A DNA stretch of 5,480 nt from an uncultured Dysosmobacter sp. (GCA_934597465.1 CAKTSC010000115.1:1-5480), one strand, 5' to 3'; positions 1 through 4,548 are shown, counted from the first letter of the stretch. Numbers and translations: made by a program. The notes: generated by a model from the letters alone, not told the origin.

Positions 1-423
1 GGGCATCTCCGGGGCACGGCGGAGCTGCGGCCCGTGAAACCCCCGAAAAAGCCCCGGCGGATGGAGGAGCGGACGGTGTTCGTCCTCCTCCGGGGGGAGG
101 AAGCGGCCCTGCGGAGGCGGCCGGAGCGGGGGCTGCTGGCCCGGCTCTGGGAGTTCCCCAACGTGGAGGGGCATCTGACGGAGGAGCAGGTGGGGGACTG
201 CCTGCGGCTCTGGGATCTCACGGTAAAGACCTGGCGGCGGCGGCTCACCGCCCGGCACATCTTCACCCATGTGGAGTGGGACATGCTCTGCTACGTGCTG
301 GAGGTGGAGGGGGCCGGCGGCGGTCTTACCTGGATGGATCGGGAGGGCTTCGCCCGGGCGGCGCTGCCCTCGGCCTTCGGCCGCTGCACGGAGGCCCTGC
401 TGGAACGATGGGAGGAACGGTAA
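1..423 (+). CDS. mutY: A/G-specific adenine glycosylase MutY, C-terminal part (5' end outside window)
   Basis: MutY removes adenine mispaired with 8-oxoguanine in base excision repair. Only the last 140 residues are present. The frame is open from base 1, so the N-terminal helix-hairpin-helix catalytic domain and [4Fe-4S] cluster region lie upstream. What is visible is the NUDIX-like C-terminal domain that recognises 8-oxoG. Its landmarks are a basic linker (VKPPKKPRRMEERT, residues 11-24 of the fragment), the family-typical stretch around RGLLARLWEFPNVEG (43-57), and HIFTHVEWDM (86-95). The FTH at 88-90 sits where bacterial MutY has the FSH loop that contacts 8-oxoG (known from the Geobacillus enzyme; the alignment is by eye). 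The stop TAA directly abuts the ATG of the next gene, whose ribosome binding site lies inside this gene's end, so the two are co-transcribed. The GTG at 34 is internal, not a start. Identification is by motif recognition and is strong. Confidence 0.93.
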   Translation, partial: GHLRGTAELRPVKPPKKPRRMEERTVFVLLRGEEAALRRRPERGLLARLWEFPNVEGHLTEEQVGDCLRLWDLTVKTWRRRLTARHIFTHVEWDMLCYVLEVEGAGGGLTWMDREGFARAALPSAFGRCTEALLERWEER

Positions 424-723
424 ATGCACCTGATCGCGGGACTTTTTAAGCTCCTGGGGGGACTGCTGCTTTTGCTGCTGCGGCTGGCCCTGCCCATCGC
501 CATTATCGTCTTCGCCATCTGGCTCATCCGCCGGGGGGCCTCCGGCGGGGAGAAGCGGGACACCGGCGGGGCCGCCCAGCGGCAGGATCCCGCGCCCCAC
601 TTCAAGGGCCCGGTGGTGACGGTCTCCTACCGGGAGGTCAAGGACGACGGAGAGACTAAAAAGAACGATAAGAAGGACGGAAAAAGCGGCGATGACGGGG
701 AGGGGACGGCATGCGGCTCCTGA
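424..723 (+). CDS. small single-span membrane protein with charged C-terminal tail, function unknown
   Basis: This 99-residue protein belongs to no family I recognise. Residues 3-36 form a long hydrophobic segment (GGLLLLLLRLALPIAIIVFA, then IWLIRRG), read as one transmembrane helix or a signal anchor. Positive residues after it suggest the tail stays in the cytoplasm. The rest is hydrophilic and probably disordered, ending in a Lys/Asp/Gly-rich stretch (about 70-95, KDDGETKKNDKKDGKSGDD). The start is supported by GGAGG at 411-415, eight bases upstream, and by the ATG following the mutY stop with no gap. Its last 13 bases overlap the next gene. The Leu-rich run is encoded by a 20-base stretch repeated exactly in that next gene. 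It is probably a real operon member because its codons are GC-biased like its neighbours and the layout is tight. Its function cannot be read from the sequence. Confidence 0.7.
   Translation: MHLIAGLFKLLGGLLLLLLRLALPIAIIVFAIWLIRRGASGGEKRDTGGAAQRQDPAPHFKGPVVTVSYREVKDDGETKKNDKKDGKSGDDGEGTACGS
463..482 (+). repeat. 20-base exact direct repeat, copy A (LLLLLLR codons)
   Basis: CTGCTGCTTTTGCTGCTGCG occurs here and again, identically, at 741-760. In both places it is read in the same codon phase as Leu x6 followed by the start of an Arg codon, within the hydrophobic segment of two adjacent small genes. The central TTG codon is uncommon in this GC-rich context, which makes chance identity less likely than for CTG codons alone. 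Confidence 0.85.
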
Positions 724-893
724 GCCTGGGGCTTCTGCTCCTGCTGCTTTTGCTGCTGCGCAAGCTCTGCTGGTGCCTGCGCTGGCTCTGGTGCTGGCGG
801 CACGGAAAGCCCACGCCGGAGCCCATCTCCTTCCTGCCCCGGCGCAGCGGGGCGCAGTTTGACGGACACGTAGAAAGGGAGCGGAAGCCATGA
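711..893 (+). CDS. very small Leu/Trp/Cys-rich putative membrane protein, function unknown
   Basis: This is a 60-residue predicted protein that I do not recognise. Residues 3-19 are almost entirely leucine, followed by a Cys/Trp/Arg-rich patch (RKLCWCLRWLWCWRH, 17-31; Cys at 20, 22 and 28) and a polar tail. It would be a one-span membrane peptide with an interfacial, possibly metal- or thiol-reactive, patch; that last point is only a guess. The ribosome binding site GGGGAGGGG at 697-705 lies five bases from the ATG, inside the preceding gene, which it overlaps by 13 bases. Its TGA overlaps the ATG of the kinase gene (ATGA at 890-893), the usual mark of translational coupling. It could instead be a leader ORF that mainly delivers ribosomes to the kinase start. 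Low-complexity ORFs arise easily in GC-rich DNA, so confidence is moderate. Confidence 0.55.
   Translation: MRLLSLGLLLLLLLLLRKLCWCLRWLWCWRHGKPTPEPISFLPRRSGAQFDGHVERERKP
741..760 (+). repeat. 20-base exact direct repeat, copy B (LLLLLLR codons)
   Basis: This is the second copy of the 20-mer at 463-482, 278 bases downstream and in the same reading phase. The identity stops abruptly on both sides (A versus C before it, G versus C after it). Confidence 0.85.
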
Positions 894-1822
894 AGACCCT
901 GATCCTGGGCTCCACGGTGGTGGATGTGATCCTCCGCCTGCCCCGGCTCCCCCGGAGCCAGGAGTCCTGCAACATCTATCACCAGGAGCTGCGGCTGGGA
1001 GGCTGCGCCTTCAACGCCTCGGAGGCGCTGCGGCGCTTCGGGGCGGAGTATACCCTCTTCTCCCCCGTGGGCGGCGGGGTCTACGGGGACTACGTCCGCC
1101 GGGAGCTGGGGAAGCTGGGCGTGGCCAGCCCCATCCCCGCGCCGGAGGCGGAGAACGGCTGCTGCTACTGCTTCGTGGAGGAGGGGGGCGAGCGCACCTT
1201 CGTCTCTTACCACGGGGCGGAGTACCGCTTTGAGGGGGCCTGGTTTGAGGCCCTGAACGCGGCGGACTACGGCGCGGCGTACCTCTGCGCCCTGGAGGTG
1301 GAGGAGGAAGGCGGGGAGAACCTGCTGGATTTTTTGGAGGGGCATCCGGAGCTGCCGGTGTGGTTCGCCCCGGGGCCCAGGCTCTCCGCCCTGCGGGAGG
1401 AGCGCTTCCGCCGCTGCCTGGGGCTGCGGCCCGCCCTGCATCTCAACGAGCGGGAATCCCTGGAGACCGCCCGCCGCTGCGGGAGGGCGGCGGACACCCC
1501 GGAGGAGGCCGCGGCGGCCCTCCACGCCGTCACCGGCGCGCCGGTGATCGTGACCCTGGGGGGCCGGGGCTGCCTCTACGAGACCGGGACGGAGCGGGGA
1601 CGCATCCCCCCGGCGGAGACGGCGGTGGCGGATACCATCGGCGCCGGGGACGCCCACGTGGGAGCCCTTATGGCCCGGCGGGCGTTGGGGGACGACTGGC
1701 GCAGCGCCCTCACCGTCGCCAACCACTATGCCGCCGCCGTGACGGCCGTTACCGGGGCCCAGCTGGGGGACGGCGATTTCGCCGCCCTGCGGGCGCGGCT
1801 TCTGCGGGAGGGACTTCTATGA
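890..1822 (+). CDS. PfkB/ribokinase-family kinase, substrate unknown
   Basis: This cytosolic ATP-dependent sugar or nucleoside kinase has 310 residues, a normal length for the family. The N-terminal strand MKTLILGSTVVDVI opens the fold. The substrate-side signature is GGCAFNASEALRRFG (37-51), and HLNERES (184-190) supplies the family's N-x-E-like motif. VTLGGRGC (221-228) precedes the second PfkB signature DTIGAGDAHVGAL (248-260), which contains the anion hole GAGD with catalytic base Asp254. Most relatives have Phe after GAGDx; this one has His256, so it belongs to a less common branch, and I cannot name its sugar. The start is set by GGGAG at 877-881, eight bases upstream. Its ATG overlaps the preceding stop, and its TGA overlaps the radical SAM ATG (ATGA at 1819-1822), so this kinase and the radical SAM protein are probably translated together. 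Confidence 0.9.
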   Translation: MKTLILGSTVVDVILRLPRLPRSQESCNIYHQELRLGGCAFNASEALRRFGAEYTLFSPVGGGVYGDYVRRELGKLGVASPIPAPEAENGCCYCFVEEGGERTFVSYHGAEYRFEGAWFEALNAADYGAAYLCALEVEEEGGENLLDFLEGHPELPVWFAPGPRLSALREERFRRCLGLRPALHLNERESLETARRCGRAADTPEEAAAALHAVTGAPVIVTLGGRGCLYETGTERGRIPPAETAVADTIGAGDAHVGALMARRALGDDWRSALTVANHYAAAVTAVTGAQLGDGDFAALRARLLREGLL

Positions 1823-2688
1823 TCTGCACCCTCTGTCCCCGGAACTGCGGCGCGGAGCGGACGGAAGAGAGGGCCGGGGGCTACTGCGCCATGCCCAGCC
1901 TTCCCAGGGCCGCCAAGGCCATGCTGCACCTCTGGGAGGAGCCGTGCCTTGTGGGGGAGCACGGGGCCGGGACGGTCTTCTTCTCCGGCTGCAACCTCCG
2001 CTGCTGCTTCTGCCAGAACGGCACGATCTCCCAGGGCGGGGCGGGGAAGCCCGTGACGCCGGAACGGCTGCGGGAGATCTATTGGGAGCTCATCCGGCAG
2101 GGGGCAGCCTGCATCGACCTTGTGACCCCTACCCACTTCACGGAGGCCATTCTGGAATCCCTCTCGGAACCGCTGCCGGTGCCGGTGGTCTGGAACAGCG
2201 GCGGCTATGAAAAGCCAGAGACCCTGCGGCGGCTGGAGGGGAAGGTGCAGGTCTACCTGCCCGACCTGAAGTACGCCCTGCCGGGGCCCGCCCAGGCCTA
2301 CTCCGGCGCGGCGGACTACTTCGGCTGGGCGAAGGCGGCGATTCTCGAGATGTTCCGCCAGACGGGGCCTTACCGGATGGAGGGGGGGATTCTCCGCTCC
2401 GGCGTGGTCATCCGGCACCTGCTGCTGCCCGGGGAGGCGGAGAACACCCGCCGCTGCATCGACTGGGTGGCGGAGACCTTCCGGCCCGGGGACGTGCTCT
2501 TCTCCCTCATGAGCCAGTATACCCCCCAGCCGGGGGCCGCGGGGAAGCTTGCCCGCCGGGTGACGCGGGCGGAGTACCGCGCCGCGGCGGAGTATATGGC
2601 CAACTGCGGCATTGTGGACGGCTACACCCAGGAGCGGACATCCGCCCGGGAGGAGTATACTCCGGAGTTCGATCTTTCGGGGCTGTGA
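1819..2688 (+). CDS. radical SAM protein, PflX-like (COG1313) family
   Basis: This 289-residue protein is predicted to bind a [4Fe-4S] cluster and cleave S-adenosylmethionine to a radical. The cluster motif is CNLRCCFC at 58-65 (CX3CX2C: Cys58, 62, 65) within FFSGCNLRCCFCQNG. A second cysteine set at the N-terminus, ICTLCPRNC (Cys3, 6, 10) plus GGYC (Cys23), is typical of this family and may hold another metal. Other family landmarks are LHLWEEPC (36-43), IDLVTPTHF (99-107), WNSGGYEK (125-132), VYLPDLKY (145-152), YSGAADYF (161-168), RHLLLPG (199-205) and SQYTP (232-236). Homologues are often annotated as pyruvate formate-lyase activating enzyme-like, but no glycyl radical enzyme is nearby, so the true substrate is unknown. 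The ATG at 1819 is chosen because it overlaps the kinase stop and starts directly at the conserved Cys motif. This is the last gene of the operon. Confidence 0.9.
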   Translation: MICTLCPRNCGAERTEERAGGYCAMPSLPRAAKAMLHLWEEPCLVGEHGAGTVFFSGCNLRCCFCQNGTISQGGAGKPVTPERLREIYWELIRQGAACIDLVTPTHFTEAILESLSEPLPVPVVWNSGGYEKPETLRRLEGKVQVYLPDLKYALPGPAQAYSGAADYFGWAKAAILEMFRQTGPYRMEGGILRSGVVIRHLLLPGEAENTRRCIDWVAETFRPGDVLFSLMSQYTPQPGAAGKLARRVTRAEYRAAAEYMANCGIVDGYTQERTSAREEYTPEFDLSGL

Positions 2689-2727
2689 GGGGATACCCAC
2701 GACCGGCTTTGGCTGGATTTTGCGATG

Positions 2728-2775
2728 AGAGCGCGCCCGGGTTACGGAAAACCGTAACCCGGGCCGCGCTTTCTG
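2728..2775 (+). terminator. stem-loop after the radical SAM operon, probable terminator
   Basis: CCCGGGTTACGG (2736-2747) pairs perfectly with CCGTAACCCGGG (2752-2763) around an AAAA loop. The stem extends outward through GCGCG/CGCGC with one bulged C at 2765 and A-T/G-T pairs at the base. It begins about 40 bases after the stop codon. The tail is only TTTCTGTG, so termination may be partial or may need Rho. Confidence 0.65.
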
Positions 2776-2781
2776 TGAGGT

Positions 2782-2807
2782 GTAGGGGCGGGGCTCTGCC
2801 CCGCCCG
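2782..2807 (+). repeat. GTAGGGGCGG-type hairpin repeat, copy 1
   Basis: GGGCGGGGC (2786-2794) pairs perfectly with GCCCCGCCC (2798-2806) over a TCT loop, preceded by TGTAG. It shares the GTAGGGG edge with two inverted copies at 2896-2923 and 2981-3008, but has its own stem sequence. It looks like a dispersed REP-like intergenic element. Confidence 0.65.
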
Positions 2808-2895
2808 TGCCCCGGACTTGCATGGAACTTCCGCCGTCCGCATAAGGCTGGCGCTGTGCAACCACCTGAACCTGCCTCTTTGCGCAATCTATCTC

Positions 2896-2923
2896 CGGGC
2901 GGCCACATAGGGCCGCCCCTACG
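2896..2923 (-). repeat. GTAGGGGCGG-type hairpin repeat, copy 2 (inverted)
   Basis: GGGCGGCC (2897-2904) pairs perfectly with GGCCGCCC (2911-2918) over the loop ACATAG. On the minus strand it begins CGTAGGGGCGGCC, matching the edge of copy 1 in the opposite orientation. Confidence 0.65.
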
Positions 2924-2980
2924 CGATGTTGAGGGCTTTCAGGAACCAACGGGGCTGTTTCTTGCGGAAACCTCTGCGGC

Positions 2981-3008
2981 GGGGGCGGGACGGAGCCCGC
3001 CCCCTACG
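2981..3008 (-). repeat. GTAGGGGCGG-type hairpin repeat, copy 3 (inverted)
   Basis: GGGGGCGGG (2981-2989) pairs perfectly with CCCGCCCCC (2996-3004) over the loop ACGGAG. On the minus strand it begins CGTAGGGGGCGGG, so it lies in the same orientation as copy 2. Its stem differs in sequence from both other copies but is still fully paired. Confidence 0.62.
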
Positions 3009-3072
3009 CTTCTGTTGGAGATCCCTTGGGGAAGCGGAGTTTTTCCCGCTGAAGGGAAGGGCGGATCCCCAT

Positions 3073-3104
3073 GGCCGGTCTGCGGACTGGCCTCGGAATG
3101 ACAG
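3073..3104. repeat. hairpin with GGAATGACA tail, possible second dispersed repeat type
   Basis: GGCCGGTC (3073-3080) pairs with GACTGGCC (3085-3092), with one G-T pair, over a TGCG loop, followed by TCGGAATGACAG. I recall similar 'CGGAATGACA' elements between genes in clostridial genomes but cannot confirm that here. There is only one copy in this window. Confidence 0.35.
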
Positions 3105-3150
3105 TGGGTGGGGATGGCGCTTTGTACCCTTATCCCCGGTTTTGAACAGA

Positions 3151-3193
3151 GAGACCCCCGGCGTGATTGTCACGCCGGGGGTCTTCCTTTTTT
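3151..3193. terminator. strong bidirectional-type terminator between convergent units
   Basis: GACCCCCGGCGTGA (3153-3166) pairs perfectly with TCACGCCGGGGGTC (3170-3183) over a TTG loop. On the + strand it is followed by TTCCTTTTTT, a classic intrinsic terminator that would stop read-through from the left. It starts 8 bases past the stop codon of the minus-strand transporter gene, which it probably also ends, although the minus-strand tail (TCTCTGTTC) is a weaker U-tract. Confidence 0.85.
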
Positions 3194-3695
3194 ACTTCTG
3201 GATGGCGGGGAATTCCTTCTGCATGGCGCTGCTCCGGCCCAGGGCGGCGGAGAGGAGCCAGAAGGCGGCGATGCCGAAGGCTGCCTGGACGAGGTTGGAG
3301 GGGATCCCGGCGGCGGCACCCACCAGGGAGCCCGTCAGCATGCCGTCAAAGACCCAGTAGCCCACGATCATCAGGGCCTCGGCGGGCAGGGTGGGCAGCA
3401 GGCGGCCCTTCCCCCGGCGCAGCAGCAGGCCCGCAATGATGGCCATGCCGCCCTTGATGAGGAGGGTCGCCGGGGCGTAGAGGGGGTAGCCGATGAGATC
3501 CGCCAGGGCGGAGCCGATGCCTGCGGCGGCGGCACCGTACCAGGGCCCCAGGAGCCAGGCGGAGAGCAGCACCAGGGTGTCCCCCAGGTTCATGTAGCCG
3601 CCGCTGGGGGAGGGGACGCGCACCACCATGGTGGCGGCGCAGGTGAGGGCGGCCAGGATGCCGGAGACGGCAAGGATACGGGCTTTTCGCTGCAC
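3192..3695 (-). CDS. ECF transporter S component (substrate-binding membrane subunit)
   Basis: This 167-residue integral membrane protein has about five or six hydrophobic helices and matches the PF07155/COG4720 type of S component by eye. S components bind a vitamin or precursor outside the cell and dock on the shared EcfA/A'/T energising module, which is not encoded here, so this one presumably uses a module located elsewhere. Landmarks are a charged N-terminus (MQRKAR), GGYMNLGDTLVLLSAWLLGP (32-51), GAAAAGIGSALADLIGYPLY (54-73), YAPATLLIKGGMA (73-85), and a C-terminal helix pair around VFDGMLTGS and LVQAAFGIAAFWLL. The NLGDT and YAPATLLIKG segments are characteristic. The family name mentions riboflavin, but the substrate cannot be assigned from sequence. 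The start is GTG, chosen because AAGAAGG lies eight bases upstream. It is a monocistronic unit with its own promoter and terminator, divergent from the Rrf2 gene. Confidence 0.88.
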   Translation of the reverse strand: MQRKARILAVSGILAALTCAATMVVRVPSPSGGYMNLGDTLVLLSAWLLGPWYGAAAAGIGSALADLIGYPLYAPATLLIKGGMAIIAGLLLRRGKGRLLPTLPAEALMIVGYWVFDGMLTGSLVGAAAGIPSNLVQAAFGIAAFWLLSAALGRSSAMQKEFPAIQK

Positions 3696-3760
3696 GGAAA
3701 CGACCTTCTTTCAGACTGTTCTCAACACGGTTCGCCAGACGACGAATGGAAGTTCTTCAT

Positions 3761-3789
3761 ACCATATCATAGTTCCGGGCCTTTGTAAA
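3761..3789 (-). promoter_or_regulatory. sigma-A-type promoter of the ECF S-component gene
   Basis: On the minus strand, TTTACA (3789-3784) is followed by a 17-base spacer and TATGGT (3766-3761), with TGA just before the -10 box giving an extended -10. The predicted transcript starts near 3753, leaving a leader of about 58 bases that contains the ribosome binding site. Confidence 0.7.
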
Positions 3790-3914
3790 GACCTGAAAAA
3801 CCCTTATTTTTGTAGGGATTCGGAGGAGGGGGAATGGGGGATTGCCCTGTGGGGGACGGGAGCGACCCGAGGGGCAGTCCAGGGGGAGCGTGCCGCCTTC
3901 GCGGGTGAGCTGGC

Positions 3915-3947
3915 GGGGGGCGGCGTGGGGGAGGGGTTGACGGGGGG
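3915..3947 (+). promoter_or_regulatory. G-quadruplex-capable tract overlapping the Rrf2 promoter
   Basis: Four G-runs of 6, 5, 4 and 6 (3915-3920, 3927-3931, 3933-3936, 3942-3947) are separated by loops of 6, 1 and 5 bases, which fits the standard quadruplex pattern. The third loop, TTGAC, is most of the -35 box. A regulatory effect is only inferred. Confidence 0.4.
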
Positions 3948-3965
3948 ATAGCATACTGGTACAAT
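3937..3965 (+). promoter_or_regulatory. extended -10 promoter of the Rrf2-family regulator gene
   Basis: TTGACG (3937-3942), a 17-base spacer, then TACAAT (3960-3965), each one mismatch from consensus, with TGG directly upstream of the -10 box (extended -10). Transcription should begin near 3972, giving a leader of about 42 bases. Confidence 0.8.
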
Positions 3966-3981
3966 AGGAATTAGAATGTTT

Positions 3982-3999
3982 CCCGGGCGGACGCCCGGG
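3982..3999 (+). promoter_or_regulatory. hairpin in the 5' leader of the Rrf2 gene
   Basis: CCCGGGC (3982-3988) pairs with GCCCGGG (3993-3999) over GGAC. It sits between the predicted transcript start and the ribosome binding site GGAGG (4003-4007), leaving only three bases between stem and GGAGG. It could shape ribosome access or mRNA stability. There is no U-tract, so it is not a terminator. Confidence 0.5.
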
Positions 4000-4013
4000 G
4001 TGGGAGGTGCGGG

Positions 4014-4433
4014 ATGCTGGTATCCACCAAGGGCCGCTACGCGCTGCGCGTGATGCTGGAGCTGGCCCAATACGATCAGAGCCGCTATATGCCCCTGCCG
4101 CTGATCGCGGAGAAGCAGGAGATCTCGGAGAAATATCTGGAGAGCATCGTCTCCCTTCTGGTGAAGGGCGGGCTGGTGGAGGGCGTCCGGGGCAAGGGCG
4201 GCGGCTACCGGCTGCGCCGGGCACTGAAGGACTACTCCGTGGGCGAGATCCTCCGGCTGACGGAGGGCTCCCTGGCCCCCGTCTCCTGCCTGGACGGGGA
4301 CGAGAACGCCTGCCCCCGGGCGGGCCAATGCCACACCCTGCCCATGTGGACGAAGCTGGAGGGCCTCATCAACGGCTATCTGGACAGCGTTACCCTGGAA
4401 GACCTGCTGGATGTGCCCGTGGAGCAGGTTTGA
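4014..4433 (+). CDS. Rrf2/IscR-family transcriptional regulator, probable Fe-S cluster sensor
   Basis: This 139-residue DNA-binding regulator of the IscR type is predicted to act as a dimer. The N-terminal winged helix runs from MLVSTKGRYALRVMLELA (1-18) through the recognition-helix region ISEKYLESIVSLLVKGGLV (37-55) to the wing GVRGKGGGYRLRR (57-69). The cluster-binding loop has Cys92, Cys100 and Cys106, with His107 next to the last Cys. E. coli IscR uses Cys92, Cys98, Cys104 and His107 with different spacing, so the ligand set here is probably similar but not identical. The start follows GGAGG at 4003-4007 by six bases and gives the canonical family N-terminus. The gene has its own promoter and lies upstream of nifS, as expected for a regulator of cysteine desulfurase and cluster assembly genes. 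CymR-like control of cysteine metabolism is an alternative, but the three cysteines favour Fe-S sensing. Confidence 0.9.
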   Translation: MLVSTKGRYALRVMLELAQYDQSRYMPLPLIAEKQEISEKYLESIVSLLVKGGLVEGVRGKGGGYRLRRALKDYSVGEILRLTEGSLAPVSCLDGDENACPRAGQCHTLPMWTKLEGLINGYLDSVTLEDLLDVPVEQV

Positions 4434-4438
4434 GTCTC

Positions 4439-4493
4439 TGAGAGAAGTACAGTTCCGCCCTGGAGGACTTTCCGGGGCGGAAAATTTCTCTTA
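4439..4493 (+). terminator. long two-tier stem-loop after the Rrf2 gene, possible terminator or attenuator
   Basis: The upper stem TTCCGCCCTGGA (4453-4464) pairs fully with TCCGGGGCGGAA (4471-4482), with one G-T pair, over GGACTT. A lower stem GAGAGAAG (4440-4447) pairs with TTTCTCTT (4485-4492) after a small internal loop. It begins six bases past the Rrf2 stop. There is no proper U-tract after it, so partial termination or transcript 3'-end protection is as likely as full termination. Confidence 0.5.
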
Positions 4494-4501
4494 TAAACCT
4501 A

Positions 4502-4530
4502 TTGACAAAGTGGTTTTTCCGGTGTATCTT
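4502..4530 (+). promoter_or_regulatory. sigma-A-type promoter of nifS
   Basis: TTGACA (4502-4507) is a perfect -35 box, followed by a 17-base spacer and TATCTT (4525-4530). The predicted start near 4537 gives a leader of about 104 bases. The surrounding sequence is AT-rich, unlike the rest of the window, which supports a real promoter. It would let nifS be transcribed separately from the regulator gene. Confidence 0.72.
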
Positions 4531-4548
4531 AAAAACATACTGAATGAC

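Larger units (their letters stand above)
2689..3191. other. 503-base intergenic region rich in hairpins, no gene
   Basis: I find no credible gene here. From left to right it holds a stem-loop after the radical SAM gene, three GC-rich hairpin repeats (one forward, two inverted), a nested stem-loop at 3023-3056 (CCCTT/AAGGG outside AGCGG/CCGCT), a hairpin ending in GGAATGACA, and a strong hairpin next to the convergent gene. The open frames that cross it run through these inverted repeats and show no domain, so they are not called. Confidence 0.75.
3696..4013. other. 318-base divergent intergenic region between transporter and Rrf2 genes
   Basis: It carries the leftward promoter (3761-3789) with a leader of about 58 bases, and the rightward promoter (3937-3965) with a hairpin-containing leader. 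Between them is a G-rich stretch with a stem-loop, GATTGCCC (3840-3847) with GGGCAGTC (3872-3879), enclosing CGGG/CCCG (3857-3860/3866-3869). I see no gene and no recognised riboswitch. Confidence 0.7.

Noticed and set aside
656..1726. Long open frame on the minus strand opposite the small genes and kinase (356 codons)
   Set aside because: Pro/Gly/Arg/Ala-rich translation with no domain, lying opposite well-supported coding sequence. It is a by-product of GC-rich third positions.
1360..1818. Possible long N-terminal extension of the radical SAM protein starting at an upstream GTG
   Set aside because: The extension lies entirely inside the kinase gene in another frame and is Gly/Arg/Pro-rich. 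The ATG at 1819 gives the family's normal N-terminus.
1726..2949. Long open frame on the minus strand opposite the radical SAM gene (407 codons)
   Set aside because: It runs antisense to a clear radical SAM gene and through the intergenic stem-loop and hairpin repeats, and its composition is that of a frame shadow.
2782..3008. Three repeats considered as a CRISPR array
   Set aside because: The units are inverted relative to one another, differ in stem sequence, are unevenly spaced, and have no cas genes nearby.
2685..3101. Open frame starting GTG overlapping the radical SAM stop (138 codons)
   Set aside because: The GTGA overlap looks like coupling, but the frame passes through the 2728-2772 stem-loop and three hairpin repeats and resembles no protein.
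3696..3753. Riboswitch in the leader of the ECF S-component gene
   Set aside because: The leader is only about 58 bases and shows no conserved core of TPP, FMN, preQ1 or cobalamin riboswitches. Only a weak TTCGTC/GGCGAA hairpin is visible.
3108..3788. Plus-strand open frame opposite the ECF S component (226 codons)
   Set aside because: It reads through the strong terminator and is Gly/Ala/His/Gln-rich. The minus strand encodes a recognisable membrane protein with promoter and ribosome binding site.
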